22,748 nucleotides of DNA from JASHVB01 sp049522565 (GCA_049522565.1 JBEKNT010000054.1:1-22748), one strand, 5' to 3'; positions 7,343 to 15,290 are shown, counted from the first letter of the stretch. Numbers and translations are program-made. The notes: a model not told the origin generated them from the letters alone.

Positions 7343-8347
7343 ATGCCGATACCGCGCCTGCTGCTGGCAGACCGGGTGAAAGGCGCGCAGGACAGCTTCC
7401 TGCTGCCCCTGCTGCCGGCACTGCGGCGCCATTATGACGTGCGCTTCGTGTCTGCTCCGCCGGGTCCCGCGCTGGGGCAGGCGATCGCCGACGCGGACAT
7501 CGTCTGGCTGGAATGGTGTTGGGACCATGCCGTGTGGGCGACCACGTCAGGCGTGCTGGCCGGCCGGCCCTGCATCCTGCGCCTGCATTCGATCGAGGCG
7601 TTGCAGACCGATTTTCCCGCGCGCGTCGACTGGGCGCAGGTGCATCGCCTGGTGCTGGTCGGCGGCGACATCGCCGACCTGCTGACCAGCCGGTTCCCGG
7701 CGGTCGCCGCCGCCGTGCCGATGCTGCGGATCGCCAACGGCATCGACCTCGCGCGGTTCGCGCCGGGCGCGCCGGAGCGGTTCCGCGTCGGCTGGGTCGG
7801 CCATGTGGAGCCGAAGAAGAACCCGGCGCTGCTGCTGCAGATCGCCTACCGCCTGCGGCAGCTTGACCCGCGCTACACGTTTCACGCGGCCGGCGCCTTC
7901 ACCGACCTGCGCACGCTGCGCTACCTGGAACGGCAGATTCCCGCCTTGGGCCTGGGCGGCGCGATGCGGTTCGACGGTCCGGTCGCCGACATGCCCGCCT
8001 GGTACGCCGACAAGGGCGTGTTGCTCTCGACCAGCCTCTACGAGAGTTTCGGCATGGCGATCGGCGAGGCGATGGCAGTCGGTGCTTTCCCGGTGGTGCA
8101 CGGCTTCCCCGGTGCCGAGCAATTATGGCCGGCGGAGTGCCTGTTCGCCGGCATCGACGAGGCGGTGGCGCTGATCCGCTCGGCGCGGCCCGGGCTGTAC
8201 CGCGCCTGGGTGGCAGACCGCTACGGCCTGGAGCGGCAGGAGTCGGCGGTGCTGCGGCTGTTGCAGGAGGTCGCCTGCTGCGCCGGGCGGTGCTCGCCCG
8301 GGCCGCGGGACCTTCCGGTGGCCGACGCGGCAGCCGTCGAACCCTGA
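7343..8347 (+). CDS. Family 4-type glycosyltransferase
   Basis: The 334-residue product has a two-domain GT-B layout. The C-terminal domain starts near FRVGWVGHVEPKKNPALLLQIAYRL (about 148-172, with the donor-phosphate-binding K158/K159) and carries the E-x7-E motif SLYESFGMAIGEAM (E234 and E242), which binds the nucleotide sugar. There is no membrane segment, so it is likely cytosolic. The last 30 residues (Cys-rich, then Ala/Pro) lie beyond the fold. Acceptor and sugar cannot be read from the sequence. Proximity to the FlaG-like gene raises the possibility of flagellin or surface-glycan glycosylation, but no flagellin or polysaccharide gene is in the window. It ends 28 bases from the convergent methyltransferase gene. 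Confidence 0.85.
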   Translation: MPIPRLLLADRVKGAQDSFLLPLLPALRRHYDVRFVSAPPGPALGQAIADADIVWLEWCWDHAVWATTSGVLAGRPCILRLHSIEALQTDFPARVDWAQVHRLVLVGGDIADLLTSRFPAVAAAVPMLRIANGIDLARFAPGAPERFRVGWVGHVEPKKNPALLLQIAYRLRQLDPRYTFHAAGAFTDLRTLRYLERQIPALGLGGAMRFDGPVADMPAWYADKGVLLSTSLYESFGMAIGEAMAVGAFPVVHGFPGAEQLWPAECLFAGIDEAVALIRSARPGLYRAWVADRYGLERQESAVLRLLQEVACCAGRCSPGPRDLPVADAAAVEP

Positions 8348-8375
8348 ACCCCGGTCCCGCAGTGCGGCGACGCAG

Positions 8376-9296
8376 CTACTCGCCTTGCGGCTTGTCTGCC
8401 GCCGGGGCGACCGGGCTGGTGGCCGCAGCAGCGGTGGCGTGCGGCGCCGGCGTCTTCTCGATCGCGCCGGTCATCGGAATGAAGAACACCCCCATGTCGC
8501 GCCGCGAGTGGATCTTGCCGTCCGCGTCCTTGGTATAGACGTACAGCACCTGGCCGCGCTTGAACGGCTGGCCGATCGGAATCACCATCCGTCCGCCCGG
8601 CTTGATCTGCTTGAACAGCTCCGGCGGCGCGTACTGCGCGGCGCAAGTGACGATGATGATGTCGAAGCCGTCGGTCACCTCCGACCAGCCGTAATAACCG
8701 TCGCCAACCTTGGTATGCACGTTGTCGTAGCCGATCGGCGCGAAGATGCGGCTGACCGCCTTGCCCAGCGGCTCGATGATCTCGATCGAATAGGCCTGCG
8801 CCACGATGCGCGACAGCAGCGCGCTCTGGAAGCCGCTGCCGGTGCCGATCTCCAGCGTCACATCGCCCGACTTTGGCTGGCAGACCTGGGTCATGTAGGC
8901 CTGCCCCAGATAATCCGACAGCGCCGAGCCCCAGCCCAGCCCCCACGGCTTTGGCTCCGCCTCGTACGCATCCCCCGGGGTGGCCCGATGCTCGGAGTAG
9001 ATATAGTGGAAATACTCGCGTGGCACCGCCTGGAACGCCGCCGTCACCGCGGGATCGGCGCTGCCCAACCGTTCTTTCAGATAAGACTCGATCAGCCGCA
9101 TCGCCGCCGGCTTGCGCTTCTGGATGGCGTCGAACTGGGCATCGGTCAGGCTGACCGGCCGGCCGGAGGCACGCATCGCCGTCTCGTAAGTGTCGCGCGT
9201 CCAGGGCGGTGCCGCCAGGGCCGCGCGCCAGGACGCCAGCGCAGCGGCCGATGCCAGCATGGCACGCCGCGAAACTCGATCGCTCAGAGCAACCAC
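8376..9296 (-). CDS. Tat-exported protein-L-isoaspartate O-methyltransferase-like protein
   Basis: The 306-residue protein begins with a twin-arginine leader (VSRRAMLASAAALASWRAALA, residues 8-28). A PCMT-type domain follows: ALSDYLGQAYMTQV (about 125-138), SAM-binding motif LEIGTGSGFQSALLS (148-162) and the post-I acid in YSIEII, ending near FFIPMTG. An Ala/Pro tail of about 30 residues closes it. PCMT enzymes methylate isoaspartate to repair aged proteins and normally act in the cytoplasm, where SAM is made, so an export signal is odd. The GTG start at 9296 is needed to keep the RR motif; starting at M13 would cut it off. A GGGTGGGG stretch lies about 10 bases upstream. Loss of methyltransferase activity or use of another ligand in the periplasm is possible. 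Confidence 0.85.
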   Translation of the reverse strand: MVALSDRVSRRAMLASAAALASWRAALAAPPWTRDTYETAMRASGRPVSLTDAQFDAIQKRKPAAMRLIESYLKERLGSADPAVTAAFQAVPREYFHYIYSEHRATPGDAYEAEPKPWGLGWGSALSDYLGQAYMTQVCQPKSGDVTLEIGTGSGFQSALLSRIVAQAYSIEIIEPLGKAVSRIFAPIGYDNVHTKVGDGYYGWSEVTDGFDIIIVTCAAQYAPPELFKQIKPGGRMVIPIGQPFKRGQVLYVYTKDADGKIHSRRDMGVFFIPMTGAIEKTPAPHATAAAATSPVAPAADKPQGE

Positions 9297-9551
9297 ACGG
9301 AAAGTTCCCCACCCAATGCAACTGGTCGTGCCGCGTCATAGCCCAACGCCTGGCAAAACGACAGACCGCATGCGGTTTCACTGACAGCAGGCTGGGTGCT
9401 TTGCCTGAGGCACCATGGCGGCCAGTCTCATTTCCCAGAATTTACTGGCGATTCGGTACGACCTGAGTTAACTGCGGCAAATCCGACGCTGGGCCGGCGC
9501 TGCAACCGGTCCGTCGACCCAGCGAACCGCAAATCGGGGGGGAACGACACG

Positions 9552-10145
9552 GTGACCATCACCAGCACCAACCACAATCCTGGCAACGACTCGCAATATG
9601 CGCGCCACCGGCTGATCTGGAAGGGGAAGCACAACCAGTTGCGGGATACGATCGCCCGGCTGCAAGGCACGTCGGGGATGCGTGTCTTCGAGTACACAAA
9701 TAATCATAAATTCTATGAAGATTGGGGGGTGCGCTTCTCGGCTGATCGGCTGCCTCCGACCAAGCGCTCGCAGATTCTGGGCCGCTGGAGCTGCGACCCG
9801 CCAAGCAGAAAAATGCTGGCCGTTTTGAGCGGGAAACTGGCTGCCGATCTCAGTGTACTATGGGACGATTTCATCGTCGTGGGGGCACGACGTATCGGCT
9901 CGTCAGACGGCGTCGGGTCAAGGACCGGTGTCGAACGAGGCCCCTACACGGGCACGACCGTAATTGTGTTCGCCTATGGTCCGCAAAGTTTCGACCTGAT
10001 CATCTCGAAATACGGTTTTGGCGCTGGCAACCAGCGCAACCACCACTTCTATCAATGGCAAGCCCGCACCACGGGGTTTGAGGGCCTGGTTCATGTCGAC
10101 GACTACGAAGGCGAGGAGGGGCTGACGTTCTACGTGGTGTCCTGA
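9552..10145 (+). CDS. Hypothetical protein, family not recognised
   Basis: The 197-residue product starts at GTG 9552, chosen because a GGGGGGGAA stretch lies about 7 bases upstream; the open frame continues upstream without protein-like character. No signal peptide, membrane helix or known motif is seen. The protein is rich in aromatic residues and Asn, especially at the C-terminus (NHHFYQWQARTTGFEG, then EGLTFYVVS), and looks soluble and mostly beta. The stretch around 9690-9725 is locally AT-rich and uses codons rare in the neighbours (ACA AAT AAT CAT AAA), which may mean recent acquisition. It converges on the membrane synthase gene with a 7-base gap. No function is proposed. Confidence 0.65.
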   Translation: MTITSTNHNPGNDSQYARHRLIWKGKHNQLRDTIARLQGTSGMRVFEYTNNHKFYEDWGVRFSADRLPPTKRSQILGRWSCDPPSRKMLAVLSGKLAADLSVLWDDFIVVGARRIGSSDGVGSRTGVERGPYTGTTVIVFAYGPQSFDLIISKYGFGAGNQRNHHFYQWQARTTGFEGLVHVDDYEGEEGLTFYVVS

Positions 10146-10152
10146 CCGTCGC

Positions 10153-12729
10153 TCATCCTGGCGTTGCGGGCGCTTCCGCCCAGGCTCGCGCGGGGCGCAT
10201 GGCCGGGAAGCAAGCCAGCGCTACCGCATAGAACACGGCTGCCGCGATCAGCAGGTCGTCGAGGCCCGCCTGACGCGCGATCAGGTTGGCGAGCGGCGTC
10301 GCCACGACAGAGAAGGCGCCGTTCAGCCCCCAGGCCCAGGGCAGCACGCCGCCATTGCCGAGGCGCGCCAGGCCGAGCGGGAATGGCAGTCCCAGCGCCA
10401 GCGACACCGGTGCCAGCACCGCCAGCACCAGTCCTGCCCGCGCCAGCCACGGCCATCCCAATGTCGCGAGCATCAGCGGCTGCAATCCGGCCAGCAGGGC
10501 GGCACACCAGCAAAGTACCACCAATGCAGCCCCCGCCATCGCCACGCGCGGCGCCACGGCCAGCCGGTCCGCTGCCATGCTGCCGAGCCCGGAGAACACC
10601 AGCATGCCGGTCAGCACGACGGCGAAGCCGCTGGTCCGGTCATTCAGCCAGAAGCTGGCGCGCTCGATCAGCGCGATCTCGATGAACAGGAAACCCAGCG
10701 CCAGCGCGGGAAAATACACCGCCGCGCGCAGCAGGCCCGCGCTGCCGGCGCGCAGCCGCCGCGGCGCGGCCAGCGGCACCAGCAACGCCAGCACGGCGAT
10801 CACCGCCGCCTGCGCCAGCACCGCCAGGTTCACCAGCCCGCCGATTTCCCCCTGCGGCAGGATCTCCAGCCGGCGCAGCAGCGTGCCGAGCTGATCCAGC
10901 CGCAGCACGGCATAGAAATACGGCCGGTCGAGCGTGACCGGCGCCAGGTTGAACGACTCGCGCGACGGACTGTCGGCGCCGGCCAGCACCGCGCCCGCTT
11001 CGTCGGCGATGGAGTCGTCCGGGCCGCCCGACTGCACCTCGCCGCTGGCGAACGACACCGCGGGGAGGTCGTTGTAGATGTTGGCGCGCGCGGCGGCCAC
11101 ATCGATGCCGGGGTACCACGACACGTCGAACGAACGATCGTCGCAGAATTTCCGCAGTGTGGCGATGCGGGAATCGGACCAGGCATCGCGCGACAACAAC
11201 ACGCGGGCACCCCAGGCCGAGCGGTAAACCACGACATGCGCGCCCGCATCGGCGAGGCCGGCGCGATGCAGTGCCACGCGCGCGGTCGCCAGCACGCGCA
11301 ACGCATAGACCGGGAAGTCGCGGATCGAGACCGGGATCGACACCAGCCCACCCGGCGCCAGGGCGTGCAGGTAGCTGGCGATCGCCTCGACGCTGAAGGC
11401 GGTGGCGTTGGCGTCGGCCGCGTCGAGGAAATCGGCCGAGATGTCGATGATGTCCCAGCCGGTGCCGCGATCCTGGCGGTCCGGACCTTCGACTGTCGTT
11501 GCGAGCGCAGCGAAGCAATCCCCCCGGGATATCGCGCCAGCGCACGCGGGAGATTGCTTCGCTTCGCTCGCAATGACGGCTGGGGGACGGTCGTTCGGCT
11601 GGCCGTTCTCGCCAACCGCCGCCACCGGACCGGAGTCCGAGAGCGTCACATGCGGATCGCCATGCCATGCGGGCGACGGACCCAGCCCCTGCGTCAACGC
11701 GCGGTGCAGCACCGGTTCGGGTTCCAATACGCGCACCTGCGCCGCGCCGAGCGCCAGCAGTTCGGCGATGCGGAAGCCGCCCGATGCGCCCGCCAACAGC
11801 ACGTGCGCATGCGGCACCAGTGTGTAGGGCAGTGCGTCCAGTGCGGACGTCGCATAGCCCGCGACCGGGCCGGACGCTTCCGGCAGCGCGGCGATGCGGT
11901 TGCCGTCGCGATACAGGCCGAAGCTGCGCGGCGGACCCTCGACGCCGAGCAATCCGGCGTTGTTGGAGACGTCGGTGTCCACCCGCTCGGTGAAGTCGTC
12001 GAGCAATGTGTAGTCGCCACGGGGCGAAAACACCTGCGCCAGGGTGCGCGCGCCGGGCGTTTGCAGCGGCGCGTAGATTGCCTTGAACTGGTTCACCTGG
12101 GCCTGGTTGTCGAGCACCAGCAGCGCCTCGCCGGCCAGCAGCGCCAGCCCGGCGGCGGCAACGCTGCGCCAGCGGTGCCGTGGCGGGAGGAAGCACGCGC
12201 TGACCGCCAGCGGCACCAGCAGCAGCGGCACCAGGAAGAACGCGTGCACCGCGAACATCGCCGCCAGCACCAGCGCCGCGCCGGCGCCGGCGCCGGTCAG
12301 GTCGTAGCTGTAGACCACACCGATGCGCGACGCGTTGAGCACGAAGCTCAGGCTGACGAACAACCCGGCGAGGAAGAAGAACGGCAGCAGCGCCGCGTAG
12401 TAGCCGGCGATGTTCCAGAGCTGGTCCGCCCAGGTGGTCGGGTTCTGCAATTGCAGCGGATTGAACGGGTTGATGGTGGTCAGGTGGAAGCCGATCGCGG
12501 CGCTGAGCACCAGCAGCGGCGGCAAGGCGGCCATCAACCATGTGCCATGCCGCGCCAGAGCGTCGCGCCACAGCGCCAGCACCACGCCGCTGAGCGCGAA
12601 CCCGACCATGACGATGGAAATCACCCAGTAGCCGTATTCCGACCAGGTCGCGACGGCGAAATAGCGCGTCAGCGCGGTCTCATATCCCACCGCCGCCAGC
12701 GAGATGAGGAACAGCGGCCACAGGCTCAC
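10153..12729 (-). CDS. Polytopic membrane protein with spermidine-synthase-like domain
   Basis: The 858-residue protein has an N-terminal membrane block (about residues 1-205, roughly six or seven helices), a soluble Rossmann-type domain (about 210-640) and a C-terminal membrane block (about 650-850, again about seven helices). The soluble domain resembles polyamine aminopropyltransferases: VLLAGASGGFRIAELLALGA (310-329) for the SAM loop, an acid in VRVLEPEP (333-338) and GWDIIDISADFLDA (424-437) for the catalytic Asp region. The Gly-rich loop is degenerate (GASGG for GGGDG), so substrate and activity are uncertain. Residues 385-411 come from an inserted palindromic element (11495-11577). GTG at 12729 overlaps the TGA of the upstream exported hydrolase (GTGA), so the two are translationally coupled. 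Confidence 0.85.
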   Translation of the reverse strand: MSLWPLFLISLAAVGYETALTRYFAVATWSEYGYWVISIVMVGFALSGVVLALWRDALARHGTWLMAALPPLLVLSAAIGFHLTTINPFNPLQLQNPTTWADQLWNIAGYYAALLPFFFLAGLFVSLSFVLNASRIGVVYSYDLTGAGAGAALVLAAMFAVHAFFLVPLLLVPLAVSACFLPPRHRWRSVAAAGLALLAGEALLVLDNQAQVNQFKAIYAPLQTPGARTLAQVFSPRGDYTLLDDFTERVDTDVSNNAGLLGVEGPPRSFGLYRDGNRIAALPEASGPVAGYATSALDALPYTLVPHAHVLLAGASGGFRIAELLALGAAQVRVLEPEPVLHRALTQGLGPSPAWHGDPHVTLSDSGPVAAVGENGQPNDRPPAVIASEAKQSPACAGAISRGDCFAALATTVEGPDRQDRGTGWDIIDISADFLDAADANATAFSVEAIASYLHALAPGGLVSIPVSIRDFPVYALRVLATARVALHRAGLADAGAHVVVYRSAWGARVLLSRDAWSDSRIATLRKFCDDRSFDVSWYPGIDVAAARANIYNDLPAVSFASGEVQSGGPDDSIADEAGAVLAGADSPSRESFNLAPVTLDRPYFYAVLRLDQLGTLLRRLEILPQGEIGGLVNLAVLAQAAVIAVLALLVPLAAPRRLRAGSAGLLRAAVYFPALALGFLFIEIALIERASFWLNDRTSGFAVVLTGMLVFSGLGSMAADRLAVAPRVAMAGAALVVLCWCAALLAGLQPLMLATLGWPWLARAGLVLAVLAPVSLALGLPFPLGLARLGNGGVLPWAWGLNGAFSVVATPLANLIARQAGLDDLLIAAAVFYAVALACFPAMRPARAWAEAPATPG
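11495..11577. repeat. Palindromic 'SEAKQS'-type element inserted in frame
   Basis: Two 26-bp terminal inverted arms (11495-11520 and 11552-11577) match at 24 of 26 positions, with a 31-base centre: an 83-bp element. Read on the minus strand it gives VIASEAKQSP then RGDCFAALA, the peptide signature of a very common alphaproteobacterial REP/MITE-like repeat usually found between genes. Here it keeps the host frame open. A related half-element lies at 22560-22594. No clear target duplication was found. Confidence 0.85.
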
Positions 12730-13610
12730 GGCCAGATCCGGCGATGGATGAAACTCTCCAGCAACGCGTTGAACCGCGCCGCGTCATCGACGAACAACGC
12801 ATGACCGGCGTCGGTGAACAACGCCGTCTCGGTATTCGGCCGCTTGCTTTGCAGGTTCTCCGCCTGCGCAACGAAGCCGGGGCGCACGACATATAGCACC
12901 GGCTTGGCGGTGGCGTAGATCGCCTCGCGCCAATAGGTGCGCGGGACGGGGTAGGACAGCAGCGCCCGGCAGGCGGCTTCCGGGGTGTGCAGCGTGGCCT
13001 CGGTGAGTCGATCGAGATACGCGGCGTTCTGCGGCCGGTGGAACATGCCCTGGACGAAACGCCGCATCGCCACGTCGTGCGGCAGTGACGGGCCGGGGTG
13101 TGCCGGCGGCGGGACGGGCAGGGGTGGCGGCTCCTCGCCGACCGAGTTGTCCACCAGGACCAGGCCGGCGATCAGCGCGTCGCCATGGGTGTGCACGTAG
13201 GCGAGCGTGTCGAGGACGCCGAGCGACCAGCCGACCACCACGACCGGCACCGGTTCGAGACGGGTGATGAGGTCGGCGATGTCCTGGCCGCGGCGGCCCG
13301 GCTCATAGCCGGTGGCGGGGGCGTCCGAGTCGCCCTGGCCGCGCGGGTCGAACGCCACGACGTGGTACTGGCGCGAGAAGGCGGCGATCTGCGGCGCCCA
13401 GATCCAGGCGGGCATGGTCCAGCCGGGGACGAACAGCAGGATTTTCCCCCCGCGCGGGCCGGCCTCCAGGTAGTGCAGCCGCACCCCGTCGCTGGTGACG
13501 AAATAGCGGCTCTGCACGCGCGGGAGGCTCTGCGCGGCGCCCGGCCGGACACCGGCCAGCAGCGCGAGCAGGGCGAGGAGGAACAGGCGCGGGAGGCGGC
13601 GGGCGCGCAT
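12726..13610 (-). CDS. Exported alpha/beta hydrolase
   Basis: From ATG at 13610 the product is 294 residues; GTG at 13619 is an alternative. Residues 1-27 form a signal peptide (RARRLPRLFLLALLALLAG, cleaved near GAA-QS). The hydrolase fold follows: oxyanion region LLFVPGWTMPAW, FDPRGQGDSD, nucleophile elbow VVGWSLG (S129) and catalytic His in FTDAGHALFVDD (H270). The usual acid after strand 7 is replaced by VVRPGFVAQ, so D154 in LVLVDNS (after strand 6) may serve instead. Substrate is unknown; the fold covers esterases, lipases and haloperoxidase-like enzymes. Its stop overlaps the start of the membrane synthase-like gene, indicating one operon. There is no Shine-Dalgarno before ATG; see the promoter entry. 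Confidence 0.88.
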   Translation of the reverse strand: MRARRLPRLFLLALLALLAGVRPGAAQSLPRVQSRYFVTSDGVRLHYLEAGPRGGKILLFVPGWTMPAWIWAPQIAAFSRQYHVVAFDPRGQGDSDAPATGYEPGRRGQDIADLITRLEPVPVVVVGWSLGVLDTLAYVHTHGDALIAGLVLVDNSVGEEPPPLPVPPPAHPGPSLPHDVAMRRFVQGMFHRPQNAAYLDRLTEATLHTPEAACRALLSYPVPRTYWREAIYATAKPVLYVVRPGFVAQAENLQSKRPNTETALFTDAGHALFVDDAARFNALLESFIHRRIWP

Positions 13611-13617
13611 GCGGGGC

Positions 13618-13647
13618 ACAAGACCGGGACGCGCCGTGGGCTGTCAA
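13618..13647 (-). promoter_or_regulatory. Candidate promoter of the hydrolase operon, possibly leaderless
   Basis: On the minus strand a perfect TTGACA (complement of 13642-13647) is followed after 18 bases by TCTTGT (complement of 13618-13623). Transcription would begin about 7 bases on, near 13611, at or next to the ATG at 13610. That would explain the lack of a ribosome site. The -10 box is a weak match, so this is a prediction. Confidence 0.4.
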
Positions 13648-13749
13648 CCGGAATGCGGCTGGAATTCGGATACAATCTTCGGGTCACGGGCAGGGGAGGC
13701 TGCCGCGCCGCGGCATTGCCGTCATGTCGTCCCTCGAAGGGGACGAATT

Positions 13750-14346
13750 ATGCCGACCGCCGCCACGCTTAGCCCTCGCGAAGTCGCCGAACTCTCCGGT
13801 GCGCCAAAGCGCGTTGTCGAGAAGGCGATCGAGGAGCGGGTGATTCGGGCGCGGTTCCAGGTCTCGCGGGATGCGGGGCGGACCGCCAGGCGCATGCTGC
13901 CGACGCATGCCGTCGCCTATGCCGCGCTCATCGACCGGCTCGACCTCCGGTTGACCACGGCACACAAGAGGCGTCTGGCGCAGCTTCTGGCGCATCTGCC
14001 GCCGGGCGACATCCGCACGGCCCGCGTGGAGCTGTCGCCCGCGGTGGAGCTCGACGTCGGGCGGCTGGTCGGCGATGTGATGGATCGCGCCGAGCGCTAC
14101 CGAGTGGCGCGCGATAGCGCCATCGTCATCGACGAAGAGATCAAGGGCGCCACGCCGGTCATTCGCGGCACGCGGATGACCGTCTATTCCGTGCTCGGCC
14201 GGGTCGACCATGGCGACACGATCGACGAGATCCTGGCCGAAAATCCGGACCTTGCGCGTGAGGCGTTGGAGGCTGCCGTCACCTATGCGCGCACGCATCC
14301 GCTCATCGGACGGCCCGGCGGGCGGCCATGGGCTCATGCCGCGTGA
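13750..14346 (+). CDS. HTH-DUF433 protein (antitoxin-like)
   Basis: The 198-residue protein has an N-terminal helix-turn-helix-like part (LSPREVAELSGAPKRVVEKAI, residues 7-27), a linker, and a DUF433 domain (about 125-182: IVIDEEIKGATPVIRGTRMTV, then ILAENPDLAREALEAA). DUF433 proteins are DNA-binding antitoxins that usually precede a DUF5615/PIN-like toxin (VapB45/VapC45 type). No such toxin follows here; the next genes are a different antitoxin-toxin pair. ATG at 13750 has AAGGGG about 8 bases upstream; the longer open frame before it is not protein-like. A TACAAT at 13671-13676 could be its -10 box. It may be an orphan regulator or control the downstream pair. Confidence 0.85.
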   Translation: MPTAATLSPREVAELSGAPKRVVEKAIEERVIRARFQVSRDAGRTARRMLPTHAVAYAALIDRLDLRLTTAHKRRLAQLLAHLPPGDIRTARVELSPAVELDVGRLVGDVMDRAERYRVARDSAIVIDEEIKGATPVIRGTRMTVYSVLGRVDHGDTIDEILAENPDLAREALEAAVTYARTHPLIGRPGGRPWAHAA

Positions 14347-14433
14347 GGCGGAACCGGCTGAACGACGCCGCCTTCTCCTATCCCACGTAGAATGGCAGAA
14401 TGCGAGGCGACCGCCACGAAAGGGCACCAGCGC

Positions 14434-14670
14434 ATGAACGAAGTTCGTACCCGCGTCGTGGTCAGCCCGGATCACCGCATTTCCGGCACGGCACCCGATG
14501 AGGTGCCAGCAGGTGAGCATGACGTCACGATCACGGTCACGGATCGGCGAGTCCGCAGGCCGGCGGGCCGACCGCTCGGTTTGAACGATTTGCCGAAGCA
14601 CGACCTGGGTCCGTGGCCGGAGGGGCTGAGCCTGCGGCGCGAGGACATGTACGGCGACGACGGAAGGTGA
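14434..14670 (+). CDS. Antitoxin of a VapBC-like pair
   Basis: The 78-residue protein has a beta-rich N-terminal half (TRVVVSPDHRISGTAPDEVP, then GEHDVTITV) like small VapB/AbrB-related antitoxins, and a C-terminal tail ending LSLRREDMYGDDGR. I recognise this tail from antitoxins encoded directly before PIN toxins; it probably wraps the toxin's active site. ATG at 14434 is preceded by AAAGGG about 9 bases upstream; ATG at 14392 would add 14 residues without protein-like character. Its stop overlaps the toxin's GTG start, as expected for tight coupling. DNA binding and autoregulation are likely by analogy. Confidence 0.8.
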   Translation: MNEVRTRVVVSPDHRISGTAPDEVPAGEHDVTITVTDRRVRRPAGRPLGLNDLPKHDLGPWPEGLSLRREDMYGDDGR

Positions 14671-15089
14671 GCTTTGTCGATACCAACGTCCTGATATACG
14701 CGGCGGCCGAGGGCGCGCCATTCCACGACAGGGCGCGCGCCGGGCTGGTTCGTCTCGCCGCCAACGAACGGCTGTCGATCAGCCGGCAAATCCTGCGTGA
14801 ATACCTCGCGGCGATGACCCGGCCGCAGACCTGGGGGAAACCTCTCAGCCTGGCGGAGGCCATGGCGGATGCGACGGCCTTCGCCAATCGTTTCGGCGTG
14901 CTGGAGGACGGCCCGGCGGTCTGGGATCAGCTCTGCGAATTGAGCCGCCATTATGCTTTTGCTGGCCGTCAGGTGCACGACGCCAACATCGTCGCCACGA
15001 TGCTCGCCCATGGCGAGGGTCGACTGCTGACCTTCAACACCGGCGACTTTCTGCGCTTTGGCGCTTTGATTGAGCTGGTCGGGCTGTAA
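14667..15089 (+). CDS. PIN-domain ribonuclease toxin (VapC-like)
   Basis: The 140-residue product covers a complete PIN domain with the acidic metal-binding residues D5 (SFVDTNVLIY), E45 (REYLAAMTR), D105 (GRQVHDANIVATM) and D127 (FNTGDFLRF). VapC toxins cleave tRNA or rRNA at Mg-dependent sites and are neutralised by the antitoxin encoded just before. The start is GTG at 14667, overlapping the antitoxin stop (GTGA); an in-frame upstream ATG would add an Arg-rich leader lying inside the antitoxin gene. GGAAG lies just before the start. The four acids and full length indicate an active enzyme. Confidence 0.9.
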   Translation: MSFVDTNVLIYAAAEGAPFHDRARAGLVRLAANERLSISRQILREYLAAMTRPQTWGKPLSLAEAMADATAFANRFGVLEDGPAVWDQLCELSRHYAFAGRQVHDANIVATMLAHGEGRLLTFNTGDFLRFGALIELVGL

Positions 15090-15123
15090 GCGAGCGTCGG
15101 ATGGGGCCGCAACCGGCGGGCGC

Positions 15124-15195
15124 GCCGCACGCGATCCGCATCGTGCGAGATTTCATCTCGTCGTAGCTGGCGATGCCGAGCTTGAGCGTGATCAT
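15124..15195 (-). pseudogene. N-terminal remnant of a TumA-like (HVO_A0114-type) antitoxin
   Basis: ATG at 15195 opens MITLKLGIASYDEMKSRTMR followed by IACG, matching the conserved start I recall for HTH antitoxins paired with TumE toxins (LGIASY-EMKARTMAIARGE). Similarity ends after about 24 codons; the frame then runs into unrelated sequence next to the VapC gene. The winged-helix body is missing. Its ATG overlaps the stop of the adjacent TumE-like remnant (ATGA), the expected toxin-antitoxin arrangement. Confidence 0.5.
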
Positions 15196-15290
15196 AGGCG
15201 GGCTCTTTTTTCCACAGGTATCGCGTTCGCCTCGGCCCAGAAATCGCCGATCAGGGTCGCCGCGTCGCTGCCGCTCGACTGAATAGGCAT
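15192..15290 (-). pseudogene. C-terminal remnant of a TumE-like toxin
   Basis: The frame ends SDAATLIGDFWAEANAIP then VEKRARL, TGA at 15192. The LI-DFWAE pattern is typical of the end of TumE-type toxins. Only about 25 codons look genuine; the ATG at 15290 is probably accidental and the catalytic N-terminal part is absent. The stop overlaps the start of the TumA-like remnant, which supports both assignments. Confidence 0.45.
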
